Position numbers and translations under genes: made by a program. DNA of 24,248 bases from CAG-1000 sp964545285. GTDB lineage: Bacteria > Bacillota_I > Bacilli_A > RF39 > UBA660. Positions 7,331 through 14,375 of the stretch are shown here, piece after piece. How positions within the stretch are numbered: position 1 is the stretch's first letter; each line of letters starts with the position of its first letter. Below the pieces are notes generated by a model that was given only the letters and a program-made list of their open reading frames with translations, made no database searches and had not been told where the DNA came from. The stretch covers positions 1-24,248 of the forward strand of contig CAZJEW010000020.1 in the NCBI GenBank assembly GCA_964545285.1, in the 5' to 3' direction.

Positions 7331-8360
7331 AATGTTCTCCTTTAATAAATTCTATTATATCATTTTTATTATTATTAAGAATACCATTTAATATACTTTT
7401 CTCTATTTTCTTAATAATATTATTAACATACTTATCATCAACTAAATTTCTAATATCATTATTAGTAATATCAATATCAAGAATACTATGTATTGGAATA
7501 TTAGCAATTAAATCATCAATATTAATATTTAATATTAATGATGCGTCCAAGCAAATACTTTCACCATATTTGTATAAATCATACATAGTAATATTTTTAT
7601 TATTTACTATCTTTTTAATAATATTTATTATATTCTTTTCATCCTTAGTAAATAAATAATCACTATCAATTTGTGCCCATATTCCATAATATGAAGTATT
7701 AAATACAATTTTATTATATTTAATATCAAAAAAAGAAGAATATTTCATTTCAAAAAATTTTTTAGGATTAGTTTTAAATATCTTATTTAGTTCATCTTTT
7801 TTAAATTCCTTAGATAAATATTTAATATTATTACCATATTCATTTATATAATTAATAATTTCATTATCTAAGTCAAAATCCAAAGTACATGAAAGTCTAA
7901 TAGCTCTTACTATTCTAGTCTTATCCTCATCAAATCTTTCAAATGTATTACCTACTACTCTAATCAAATGATTGTCTAAATCTTTTCTTCCATTTAACAA
8001 ATCAATAATATTATTATTCACATCCAAACAAATAGTATTAATGGTAAAATCTCTTCTCAATAAATCTATATATAAATCATTAACCCCCATCATTTTAATT
8101 GGTTTATTGTTACTATATTCTAATTCTTTTCTAAATGTAGTTATTTCATATTCATAAATACTATCTCTAATATGATAACTAAAATATTCTTTAAATGGTT
8201 TACCTGCTTTTCCAAATATCTTAATTATATTATCAATACTAGCATTTGTACATATATCTACATCATAAGAATCAATACCCAATATTAAATCTCTAACATA
8301 GCCACCAACTATATAAGCATCGAAACCTTTATCAATTAATTTGTTCAATATTTCTTTCAT
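7323..8360 (-). CDS. cca: CCA tRNA nucleotidyltransferase
   Basis: A class II nucleotidyltransferase that adds or repairs the 3' CCA of tRNAs without a template. The N-terminal head has GGYVRD (19-24), the metal-binding pair Asp33 and Asp35 in SYDVD, the base-selecting RRDFTIN (102-108) and an EDKTRIVRAIRL helix matching the EDxxR motif. At 345 residues it is shorter than Bacillus Cca (about 397), with an Asn/Ile-rich, weakly conserved C-terminal body. It begins the cca-dnaD-nth operon, with overlapping junctions. No Shine-Dalgarno is visible ahead of the ATG at 8360. A poly(A) polymerase is the alternative, but the motifs and the Firmicutes context favour Cca. Confidence 0.92.
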   Translation of the reverse strand: MKEILNKLIDKGFDAYIVGGYVRDLILGIDSYDVDICTNASIDNIIKIFGKAGKPFKEYFSYHIRDSIYEYEITTFRKELEYSNNKPIKMMGVNDLYIDLLRRDFTINTICLDVNNNIIDLLNGRKDLDNHLIRVVGNTFERFDEDKTRIVRAIRLSCTLDFDLDNEIINYINEYGNNIKYLSKEFKKDELNKIFKTNPKKFFEMKYSSFFDIKYNKIVFNTSYYGIWAQIDSDYLFTKDEKNIINIIKKIVNNKNITMYDLYKYGESICLDASLILNINIDDLIANIPIHSILDIDITNNDIRNLVDDKYVNNIIKKIEKSILNGILNNNKNDIIEFIKGEHYE

Positions 8361-8371
8361 AAAATAATTTT

Positions 8372-8377
8372 ATCATA
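8372..8377 (-). promoter_or_regulatory. Candidate -10 box for cca with very short leader
   Basis: TATGAT on the minus strand ends 11 nt before the cca ATG, predicting a leader of only about 5 nt. The -35 region would fall in the hup terminator and matches poorly. Confidence 0.3.
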
Positions 8378-8383
8378 ATAAAT

Positions 8384-8407
8384 AAAAAAAGTCACATAAG
8401 TGACCTT
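8384..8407 (-). terminator. Intrinsic terminator of hup
   Basis: GTCAC / GTGAC with a 4-nt loop, extended by a G-U and two A-U pairs, followed by a T7 run on the minus strand, 5 nt after the hup stop codon. Confidence 0.85.
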
Positions 8408-8411
8408 TCTA

Positions 8412-8684
8412 TTAATTTAAAGCGTCTTTTAATTTTTTACCAGCTTTAAATGATGCTACTACTTTAGCAGGAATTTTAATAGCTTTCTTAGTTAATGGAT
8501 TAATTCCATCTCTTGCAGCTCTTTTCTTAGCAGCAAAAGTTCCAAATCCAACTAATGCAACTTTTCCTTCCTTTTTTAGTCCGCTTGTAATACCTTCAAC
8601 TACAGCGTCTAATGCTCTACCAGCATCAGCTTTAGTTAATCCAGCTTTAGCAGCTACGAATTCAACTAATTCAGTCTTACTCAT
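8412..8684 (-). CDS. hup: DNA-binding protein HU
   Basis: HU is the small histone-like dimer that bends and compacts DNA. The 90-residue length is standard. The family pattern is complete: the helical N-terminal half, VGFGTF (45-50), the DNA-binding arm with ARDGINPLTKKAIKIPA (57-73, including the intercalating Pro63) and the C-terminal helix VASFKAGKKLKDAL. The ATG at 8684 follows GGGAGG at good spacing. It is transcribed alone between its own promoter and terminator. It is richer in Ala, Gly and Val codons than its neighbours, as expected for a highly expressed protein. Confidence 0.97.
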   Translation of the reverse strand: MSKTELVEFVAAKAGLTKADAGRALDAVVEGITSGLKKEGKVALVGFGTFAAKKRAARDGINPLTKKAIKIPAKVVASFKAGKKLKDALN

Positions 8685-8711
8685 CGTAAATTACCTCCCA
8701 TTTACAAATTT

Positions 8712-8735
8712 TAAGCATATGCATAACAATGCTTA
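8712..8735 (-). promoter_or_regulatory. Inverted repeat in the hup leader
   Basis: TAAGCAT (8712-8718) and ATGCTTA (8729-8735) form a perfect 7-bp inverted repeat with a 10-nt loop in the 5' untranslated region, between the promoter and the ribosome binding site. Function unknown. Confidence 0.4.
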
Positions 8736-8742
8736 CATAAAT

Positions 8743-8770
8743 ATTGTAGCATAACTGCTTTAAAATGCAA
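8743..8770 (-). promoter_or_regulatory. Sigma-A promoter for hup
   Basis: TTGCAT (8765-8770) and TACAAT (8743-8748) separated by 16 nt on the minus strand. The predicted leader is about 50 nt. Confidence 0.7.
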
Positions 8771-8837
8771 GAGTTTATTAATAAAAACATAACTTTTAAC
8801 ATAAATATTATTATTCTTTAACTAATACTTTACATAT

Positions 8838-8866
8838 AAAAAGATAAATATTGTTATATTTATCTT
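8838..8866 (-). terminator. Intrinsic terminator of topA
   Basis: An 11-bp perfect stem (AAGATAAATAT / ATATTTATCTT) with a 4-nt loop and a T5 run on the minus strand, 21 nt after the topA stop codon. Confidence 0.85.
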
Positions 8867-8887
8867 AAATACATTACTTTGAGTTAT

Positions 8888-10918
8888 TTATTTACTTTTC
8901 TTTGTTATTGGATTACATTCTGGACAATACTTATTATCTTTTCTTTCAACTATTAATCCACCACATGTATTACAAATATCTCCTGTTGGTTTATCCCATA
9001 AAGCATAATTACATTTAGGATAATTATTACATCCATAAAATATCTTTCCTTTTCTTGTTTTCTTTTCAATAATCATTCCACCACATTTAGGACACTTACA
9101 TATTTCAATGATTTTCTTTTCTTCTTTTTTAATATATTTACATTCAGGATAATTTGAACAAGCAGTAAACTCACCATATCTACCTTTTCTAATTACCAGT
9201 GGATTTCCACAATTAGGACAAATTTCACCAGTTTCTTTAGGTGATTCTTTTTCCATTTCTTTAAATGCCACATTAAGTAAAGGTTCAAAATCTTTATAAA
9301 ACTTATCTAACACTTCATACCAAACTAATTTATTTTCAGCAATTTCATCAAGTTCCGTTTCCATATTAGCCGTATAATTAACATTAATAATTGAAGAAAA
9401 AAATTCTTGTAATTTATCAGTTACTGTAATACCAACCTCAGTAGGAAAAAACTTTCTTTCATTAATATTTACATATTTTCTTTCTTTAAGAACACTTACT
9501 ATTTTTGAGTATGTACTAGGTCTTCCTATACCAAGCTTTTCTAATTCAGCTATTAAACTAGCTTCAGTAAATCTAGGCTTAGGTTCAGTAAAATGTTGTA
9601 ACTTTTTAACAGATGATGACACTAATACTTTTCCTTCAACCATAGAAGGTAATATATTATCTTCAGTATCTTCAAAATCTTTATATACTTTTAAATAACC
9701 ATCAAACACTAATACTTGACCAGTAGTTTTAAAAGTATATTCATTGTTTAATAATTCAATACTTGTTGCTTCAACTTTAGCATCCGCCATAAGTGAACAT
9801 AATGCTCTTAAATATATTAAATTATATAATTTATACTCTTCTGGTTTTAAATATTTCTTAATACTTTCAGGTGTTCTATTAATATTAGTAGGTCTTATTG
9901 CTTCATGAGCATCTTGAACATTTTCTTTCTTTTTGCTTACTTTAGCATAACCTATATACTCTTTTCCATAATTAGAAGCAATATATTTTTTAGTATCATT
10001 AACAAACACATCAGAAAGTCTAATACTATCAGTTCTCATATAAGAAATCAAACCAACAGTTTCACTTCCTATATTTATACCTTCATATAATTTTTGTGCA
10101 ATAGACATAGTCTTAGATGATGGAAATCCTAATCTATTTGATGCCATTTGAGTTAATGTACTTGTAGTAAAAGGAAGTTTACTGGGTTTCTTTTTTAGCT
10201 TAGTTTCTACACTATCTACTTTATATGCATTTGATAAAGATGATATTATTTCATCAGCTTCAATACTTGTATTTATTTCAATATTTTTAGATCTATATTT
10301 TTCTAATATTGCTTTAAAATCTCCGAAGTCAGTTTCAATAGTATAATACTCTTTAGGAATAAAAGCAGTTATTTCTCTTTCTCTATCAACTATTAATTTT
10401 AACGCAACACTTTGAACTCTTCCTGCACTTTTACCATCAGTTTTAGATTGCATTAATCTGCTTAACCTAAATCCAATTATTCTATCTAATATTCTTCTTG
10501 ATTCTTGACTATGGACTAAATTCATATCTATATTTCTTGGTACTTTAAAAGCTTCTTTTATGGCATTTTCTGTTATTTCATTAAATACTACTCTACCATA
10601 ATTATTATCTTTAATTCCTAATGCATCTTTTAAATGCCAACTAATAGCTTCTCCTTCTCTATCAGGATCTGTTGCTAATATAACATTATCACTATTTTTA
10701 ATAGCAGTTTTAAGTTCAGAAACAAGTTTTGATTTACCTTTTACAATAATATAATTTGGTTTAAAATTATCCTCTAAATCGACTCCTAAACCATATTTAC
10801 CAGAGGTAGCTAAATCTCTAATATGACCTTTAGAACTTAATACTTTATAATCGCTTCCCAAGTATTTCTCAATAGTATGACTTTTACTTGGAGATTCTAC
10901 TATTACTAAATTTTTCAT
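8888..10918 (-). CDS. topA: DNA topoisomerase I (type IA)
   Basis: TopA relaxes negative supercoils by cutting one strand through a 5'-phosphotyrosine link. The 676-residue protein starts with the TOPRIM domain (VIVESPSK at 5-12, Asp-rich DPDREGE at 84-90), continues with LDRIIGFRLS and GKSAGRVQS (162-170), and has the active-site Tyr293 in ISYMRTDS. Three C-terminal zinc modules are visible: CPNCG...CSNYPEC, CPKCGG...CNNYPKC, and a shorter CNTCGG...CPEC. The ATG at 10918 follows AAAGGAG. It has its own strong promoter and terminator. Length and domain order are as in Bacillus. Confidence 0.98.
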   Translation of the reverse strand: MKNLVIVESPSKSHTIEKYLGSDYKVLSSKGHIRDLATSGKYGLGVDLEDNFKPNYIIVKGKSKLVSELKTAIKNSDNVILATDPDREGEAISWHLKDALGIKDNNYGRVVFNEITENAIKEAFKVPRNIDMNLVHSQESRRILDRIIGFRLSRLMQSKTDGKSAGRVQSVALKLIVDREREITAFIPKEYYTIETDFGDFKAILEKYRSKNIEINTSIEADEIISSLSNAYKVDSVETKLKKKPSKLPFTTSTLTQMASNRLGFPSSKTMSIAQKLYEGINIGSETVGLISYMRTDSIRLSDVFVNDTKKYIASNYGKEYIGYAKVSKKKENVQDAHEAIRPTNINRTPESIKKYLKPEEYKLYNLIYLRALCSLMADAKVEATSIELLNNEYTFKTTGQVLVFDGYLKVYKDFEDTEDNILPSMVEGKVLVSSSVKKLQHFTEPKPRFTEASLIAELEKLGIGRPSTYSKIVSVLKERKYVNINERKFFPTEVGITVTDKLQEFFSSIINVNYTANMETELDEIAENKLVWYEVLDKFYKDFEPLLNVAFKEMEKESPKETGEICPNCGNPLVIRKGRYGEFTACSNYPECKYIKKEEKKIIEICKCPKCGGMIIEKKTRKGKIFYGCNNYPKCNYALWDKPTGDICNTCGGLIVERKDNKYCPECNPITKKSK

Positions 10919-10955
10919 TAATTCTCCTTTAGATATTAATATTTGCCATAAAACA

Positions 10956-10984
10956 ATATTAAATGTTTATTATTTTTTTGTCAA
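10956..10984 (-). promoter_or_regulatory. Sigma-A promoter for topA
   Basis: A consensus TTGACA (10979-10984) is followed after 17 nt by TAATAT (10956-10961) on the minus strand. It is the best promoter in this part of the window and starts about 8 nt after the galE terminator T-run. Confidence 0.85.
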
Positions 10985-10992
10985 GTAATATA

Positions 10993-11014
10993 GAAAAAAT
11001 GCTTTACAGCATTT
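10993..11014 (-). terminator. Intrinsic terminator of galE
   Basis: AAATGCT / AGCATTT, 7 bp, with a GTAA tetraloop and a T-run on the minus strand; the galE stop codon (11013-11015) overlaps the stem. Confidence 0.8.
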
Positions 11015-12014
11015 AATCTTTTTTATTAACAACATAATTATATGAATCAATACACATATCTTCTAATGTTTTAGTGCATTTGTATCCAAGTTCATTATTT
11101 GCTTTATTAACATTAGCATAACATTCATCTATATCCCCTGGTCTTCTACCAACAATCTTGTATTTAATTTTAACATGATTAACTTTTTCAAAAGTATTAA
11201 CCAAATCAAGAACACTATAGCCTTTGCCCGTTCCTATATTATAAATATTTAATTCTTTATTAAACATTTTCTTCTCTAAAGCTTTAACATGAAATTTTGC
11301 AAGATCAACAACATGAATATAATCTCTAACACCAGTTCCATCATGTGTATTATAGTCATTACCAAATATACTTAATTCATTATATTCGTGAGTAGCAACT
11401 TTAACTAAATAAGGCATTAAATTATTAGGTTTTCCTTTAGGATTTTCACCTATTAAATAACTATCATGAGAACCAATCGGATTAAAATATCTAAGTATTG
11501 TAATACTCCAAGTATTATCAGAATTATACAAATCTTTTAATATTTCTTCAATAAATAATTTAGTACTTCCATAAGGATTAGTAGTACTAGTTTTAGCATC
11601 TTCTTTAATAGGTAAAGTCTTAGGTTTTCCATAAACAGTAGCACTTGAAGAAAAAACCAAATTTTTGCAATCATATTCTTTCATTACTTCACATAGCTTG
11701 ATAGTACTATTAATATTATTATCATAATAATCTAATGGTTTCTCAACTGATTCACCAACAGCTTTTAACCCAGCAAAATGAATAACTGCATCAAATTTGT
11801 TTTTAGAAAATAATCTTTCTAATGCTTTTTTATTTCTAAGATCAAATTTGTGAAAAGATATTTTTTTATTACAAATATTTTCTATTTTTTTAACAACACC
11901 CCTATCAGCATTAGATAAGTTATCAATCACTACAACTTCATAATCTTCATTCAATAACTCTACACAAGTATGACTTCCAATATATCCACATCCACCAGTA
12001 ACTAATATTTTCAT
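11013..12014 (-). CDS. galE: UDP-glucose 4-epimerase
   Basis: GalE interconverts UDP-glucose and UDP-galactose (or the N-acetyl forms), feeding surface polysaccharide and galactose metabolism. The 333-residue SDR protein has the NAD-binding GGCGYIG (7-13), the catalytic Ser124 in FSSSATVYG, and Tyr148/Lys152 in NPYGSTK. Other GalE landmarks include VIHFAGLKAVGES, ILRYFNPIGSH, GTGVRDYIHVVDLA and NIGTGKGYSV. The ATG follows GAAGG. It stands alone between two terminators, with no Leloir-pathway neighbours in view. Substrate range between Glc/Gal and GlcNAc/GalNAc cannot be decided from sequence by eye. Confidence 0.95.
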   Translation of the reverse strand: MKILVTGGCGYIGSHTCVELLNEDYEVVVIDNLSNADRGVVKKIENICNKKISFHKFDLRNKKALERLFSKNKFDAVIHFAGLKAVGESVEKPLDYYDNNINSTIKLCEVMKEYDCKNLVFSSSATVYGKPKTLPIKEDAKTSTTNPYGSTKLFIEEILKDLYNSDNTWSITILRYFNPIGSHDSYLIGENPKGKPNNLMPYLVKVATHEYNELSIFGNDYNTHDGTGVRDYIHVVDLAKFHVKALEKKMFNKELNIYNIGTGKGYSVLDLVNTFEKVNHVKIKYKIVGRRPGDIDECYANVNKANNELGYKCTKTLEDMCIDSYNYVVNKKD

Positions 12015-12034
12015 AAATACCTTCTTTCATGATA

Positions 12035-12063
12035 ATATTACCATAAAAAAAGAGTTCACTCAA
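12035..12063 (-). promoter_or_regulatory. Candidate galE promoter overlapping the preceding terminator
   Basis: TTGAGT (12058-12063), 17 nt, then TAATAT (12035-12040) on the minus strand. The -35 hexamer is exactly the loop of the upstream terminator hairpin. Match to consensus is moderate (4 of 6 in each box). Confidence 0.5.
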
Positions 12064-12070
12064 GAACTCT
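12045..12070 (-). terminator. Intrinsic terminator of the CotZ-like gene
   Basis: AGAGTTC / GAACTCT, 7 bp, 6-nt loop, followed by T6-7 on the minus strand; the stop codon (12069-12071) overlaps the stem. Confidence 0.85.
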
Positions 12071-12485
12071 ATAAACATTCTACATATGTATCATTTAAAC
12101 ATCTTATACAGCATAAACAATTTGCATCCATTGTAAACAATGAATCAGTGCTTACATAAGGGTATAAACTTGTAGTATCAGGATTAGTAGCTAATACTCT
12201 GAATGTACAACAACATCCATCAACTTTCTCAACTCTAAACACATTACTTGTTGTTTCTGTATCAGATCTACTTATTGGCATACTCCATGCTGTTCCGTTT
12301 CCACAACAAGTATATAACATAATTGGTCTAGTATTACATACTATACAATTAGTTCCTCCACCTAAAGCTGGTCTATCACATGATAGTAAACATCCTTCTG
12401 GACAAGCATTAGATTGAAGTACATTTATGACTTGCAATATTTCCATAATACAATTTGAACAATTATTATTTTCATTATTACACAT
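12069..12485 (-). CDS. cotZ: Cysteine-rich spore coat protein, CotY/CotZ family
   Basis: The 138-residue protein contains 18 cysteines and follows the CotY/CotZ pattern: an N-terminal CxxxxxxCxxC region, a helix, ACPEGC (28-32), NTRPIMLYT (51-59), FRVEKVDGCCC (83-93, compare FRVE(K/D)...CC in Bacillus), FRVL, and a C-terminal ANCLCCIRCL (121-130). CotY and CotZ form disulfide-linked, insoluble sheets of the outermost spore layer (crust or exosporium). I chose the ATG at 12485 because AAAGGAG is 8 nt upstream; an in-frame GTG at 12494 is less well placed. A sigma-K-like promoter precedes it. Which of CotY, CotZ or a separate paralogue it corresponds to cannot be told; the symbol stands for the family. 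Confidence 0.85.
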   Translation of the reverse strand: MCNNENNNCSNCIMEILQVINVLQSNACPEGCLLSCDRPALGGGTNCIVCNTRPIMLYTCCGNGTAWSMPISRSDTETTSNVFRVEKVDGCCCTFRVLATNPDTTSLYPYVSTDSLFTMDANCLCCIRCLNDTYVECL

Positions 12486-12514
12486 ATAATCCACTCCTTT
12501 ATTCTATTCACTAA

Positions 12515-12542
12515 TAAGTTATGAATTAAATGCATTTTTAGT
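12515..12542 (-). promoter_or_regulatory. Sigma-K-like promoter for the CotZ-like gene
   Basis: On the minus strand an AC (12541-12542) is followed after 17 nt by CATAACTTA (12515-12523). This matches the Bacillus sigma-K form, AC, 16-17 nt, CATAnnnTA. The leader would be about 20 nt and there is no good sigma-A promoter. Late mother-cell expression fits the gene family. Confidence 0.65.
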
Positions 12543-12627
12543 TCCATAAATTGCCTATTATTATTAACTTTTATTTATACTTAACATCCACTTCAAAAAG
12601 CAGTTAAATAACATCATTATTATATAT

Positions 12628-12664
12628 AATAAAAAACAAGTTAGTTATATACACTAACTTGTTT
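12628..12664 (-). terminator. Intrinsic terminator of rplU-prp-rpmA
   Basis: A 12-bp perfect stem (AAACAAGTTAGT / ACTAACTTGTTT) with a 7-nt loop and a T6 run on the minus strand; the rpmA stop codon (12641-12643) lies in the stem. Confidence 0.9.
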
Positions 12665-12922
12665 ATCTGCTTTTCCTTTTCTTTCGTATTTAACTTTTCC
12701 GGAAATCTTTGCATATAATGTATGATCTTTTCCAATTCCTACATTAGTTCCAGGATATATTTTTGTTCCTCTTTGACGATATATAATAGCTCCTGCTGTA
12801 CAAACTTCTCCATCGCTTAATTTAGCTCCAAGTCTACGACCAGCTGAATCTCTACCATTTTTTGTAGAACCAACACCTTTTTTAGATGCGAATAATTGTA
12901 TATTTAAATTCATTTTAAACAT
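12641..12922 (-). CDS. rpmA: 50S ribosomal protein L27, made as a precursor
   Basis: L27 reaches the peptidyl transferase centre with its N-terminus. The 93-residue precursor starts MFKMNLNIQLFA and then SKKGVGSTKNGRDS, which is the Firmicutes form with an N-terminal extension cut after the LFA/S site by the protease Prp. The rest (AGAIIYRQRGTKIYPG, HTLYAKISGKVKYERKG) is typical L27. I chose the ATG at 12922 because AAGGAGGAAGACC precedes it; an in-frame upstream ATG at 12955 lies inside prp and would make the ribosome binding site coding. It overlaps prp by 8 nt. The order rplU-prp-rpmA is the conserved one. Confidence 0.95.
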   Translation of the reverse strand: MFKMNLNIQLFASKKGVGSTKNGRDSAGRRLGAKLSDGEVCTAGAIIYRQRGTKIYPGTNVGIGKDHTLYAKISGKVKYERKGKADKQVSVYN

Positions 12923-13229
12923 GGTCTTCCTCCTTAATATTAATATTTCTTTCATAATTTTCTCTTAATTGATAAATCATATCAACTAAATTATTCAATA
13001 ACTTATTAGTTATATCATCTTTCTTAATATTAATAATTTCTAGATTATTAGTATCTGTATAACTAATAGCATTTTTATCAAATTCTAGTATTGCATTAAT
13101 AGTAGTTATTATCATAGTACTAAATGATGAACATACTATATCTTTTCCATAGTCATCATATTTAGCATGTCCATTACAATTAATAGACTCAATAATATTA
13201 TTATTCCTTTTAATACTTACCTTTATCAT
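12915..13229 (-). CDS. prp: Ribosomal-processing cysteine protease Prp
   Basis: Prp (YsxB) cleaves the N-terminal extension from L27, which is needed for active ribosomes in Firmicutes. The 104-residue protein carries the catalytic His22 in NGHAKYDDYGKD and Cys34 in DIVCSSFS, separated by the family's usual short spacing. The common sequence is C-A/S-A-x-S, so CSSFS is slightly divergent but keeps the Cys and the following Ser. Its ATG overlaps the rplU stop codon (TAATG) without a Shine-Dalgarno, indicating translational coupling. It also overlaps rpmA by 8 nt. The substrate site in the adjacent L27 supports an active enzyme. Confidence 0.93.
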   Translation of the reverse strand: MIKVSIKRNNNIIESINCNGHAKYDDYGKDIVCSSFSTMIITTINAILEFDKNAISYTDTNNLEIINIKKDDITNKLLNNLVDMIYQLRENYERNINIKEEDHV

Positions 13230-13528
13230 TATTTTTCAATAGACTTAATAACTATCTTAGTATATGGTTGTCTATGTCCTTGTGTTTTTCTAAATTTCTT
13301 TTTAGGTTTGTATTTAAACACAGTTATTTTCTTTTGTTTTCCATGCTTTAATACTTTTGCTACTACTTTAGCACCTTTAACATTAGGACTTCCAACTTTA
13401 CCATCAACGTATAAAACTTCATCAAATACTACTTCTGATTCTACATCGTTAGGTAACTTTTCAATATATAGTTCTTGACCTTCTTCAACCATATATTGTT
13501 TTCCACCAGTTACAAATATTGCTTTCAT
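13229..13528 (-). CDS. rplU: 50S ribosomal protein L21
   Basis: L21, a 23S rRNA-binding protein of the large subunit. The 99-residue product has the full family pattern: AIFVTGGKQYMVEEGQ at the N-terminus, VLYVDGKVGSPNVKGAKV in the middle and the basic C-terminal KYKPKKKFRKTQGHRQPYTKI. The ATG at 13528 follows GAAGGAGG. It is the first gene of rplU-prp-rpmA and sits behind a structured leader and a strong promoter that begins inside the end of spoIVFB. Confidence 0.98.
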   Translation of the reverse strand: MKAIFVTGGKQYMVEEGQELYIEKLPNDVESEVVFDEVLYVDGKVGSPNVKGAKVVAKVLKHGKQKKITVFKYKPKKKFRKTQGHRQPYTKIVIKSIEK

Positions 13529-13622
13529 TTAAATTCCTCCTTCAATAAGACTCGCTTTTAAGGTAAAGATAAACTTTTTTAAAACCTTTTAAATGCGGTT
13601 GTAGAGAAAGATTTCTACAAAC
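13529..13622 (-). promoter_or_regulatory. L21 leader RNA
   Basis: The roughly 94-nt leader of rplU contains a 7-bp hairpin (TTGTAGA / TCTACAA, 13599-13620). A second pairing joins CGC plus AAAGGT-like sequence near 13584-13597 to ACCTT...GCG at 13553-13563. This arrangement resembles the L21 leader family of Firmicutes, thought to let L21 control its own operon. I judged it by position and pairing only. Confidence 0.65.
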
Positions 13623-13628
13623 ATGAGT

Positions 13629-13657
13629 ATTTTAGCATATTCTATGCGTTCTGTCAA
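13629..13657 (-). promoter_or_regulatory. Sigma-A promoter for rplU-prp-rpmA
   Basis: A consensus TTGACA (13652-13657), 17-nt spacer, TAAAAT (13629-13634) on the minus strand. The promoter overlaps the last codons of spoIVFB. The spacer holds a small perfect palindrome, GCATA-GAA-TATGC. Confidence 0.85.
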
Positions 13658-14375
13658 ACATTTTGCTTAAAAATACATTTTCATTTTCATTATTAATAAT
13701 GTGATAATAATCTCTTTTAAATTTTGTATATGAATCTATTTTTTTAATTTTATTAAATATATACTTGTTTTTATACCTTTCAAATAAAAATTTATTATAT
13801 TTAATAGGAAGGCTATATATTTCAATAACAATACACTTACATAGAAATATCATTAGAATGAATGCTAAAAACGTATTATTAATGATAGTTAAAATAATAA
13901 TAAAAATTATTGAAATAATTATAGATAATATATTAGATAATTTATAACAAAAAAAATAATCTAATAATATATTTAATAATTTTCCACCATCAAGTGGTAA
14001 GATAGGAAGAAAATTAAAAGTAATTAGAAAATAATTTATATTTTTAATTAAATTGAAAATATGTATAGTAATATAACCATTATTAAACATAATGTTCATA
14101 AAAAAATAAAATAATAATTGAAAAATAATACCCCCAATTAAAATAATAAATTCTTTATATAAAGGAATATTTAGATCACTATAAACTCTCGTTATTCCAC
14201 CGAAAGGGTATATAGTTATTATTTGTGATTTATTACCCACTATGCAACTAAATATATAATGTCCACTTTCATGAATAGTAATAATTAACAATAAAATAAA
14301 TACATATTCAAAATAGCCCGATAAAAACGATATCAATAAAAATATGTAAGTTGATAGATGAACATTAATTTTCAT
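13632..14375 (-). CDS. spoIVFB: SpoIVFB-like intramembrane metalloprotease
   Basis: SpoIVFB is the M50 (site-2 type) protease that cuts pro-sigma-K in the membrane around the forespore. With the start at 14375 the protein has 247 residues and about six hydrophobic segments. The zinc motif HESGH is at 35-39, and NFLPILPLDGG (121-131) supplies the second-site Asn and Asp. The start choice is ATG 14375; a TTG one codon upstream is possible. It overlaps spoIVFA by 11 nt. It is shorter than the Bacillus protein (288), and the C-terminal tail of about 65 residues looks too small for a full CBS domain. The neighbours spoIVFA and rplU match B. subtilis exactly. Confidence 0.88.
   Translation of the reverse strand: MKINVHLSTYIFLLISFLSGYFEYVFILLLIITIHESGHYIFSCIVGNKSQIITIYPFGGITRVYSDLNIPLYKEFIILIGGIIFQLLFYFFMNIMFNNGYITIHIFNLIKNINYFLITFNFLPILPLDGGKLLNILLDYFFCYKLSNILSIIISIIFIIILTIINNTFLAFILMIFLCKCIVIEIYSLPIKYNKFLFERYKNKYIFNKIKKIDSYTKFKRDYYHIINNENENVFLSKMFDRTHRIC

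Noticed and set aside
12923..12955. In-frame upstream start for rpmA at 12955
   Set aside because: It lies within prp, and AAGGAGGAAG directly precedes the ATG at 12922, which gives the standard Prp-cleavable leader.
13167..13478. Plus-strand open frame of 103 codons
   Set aside because: It is antisense to rplU and prp, both certain genes; no ribosome binding site or family pattern was seen.
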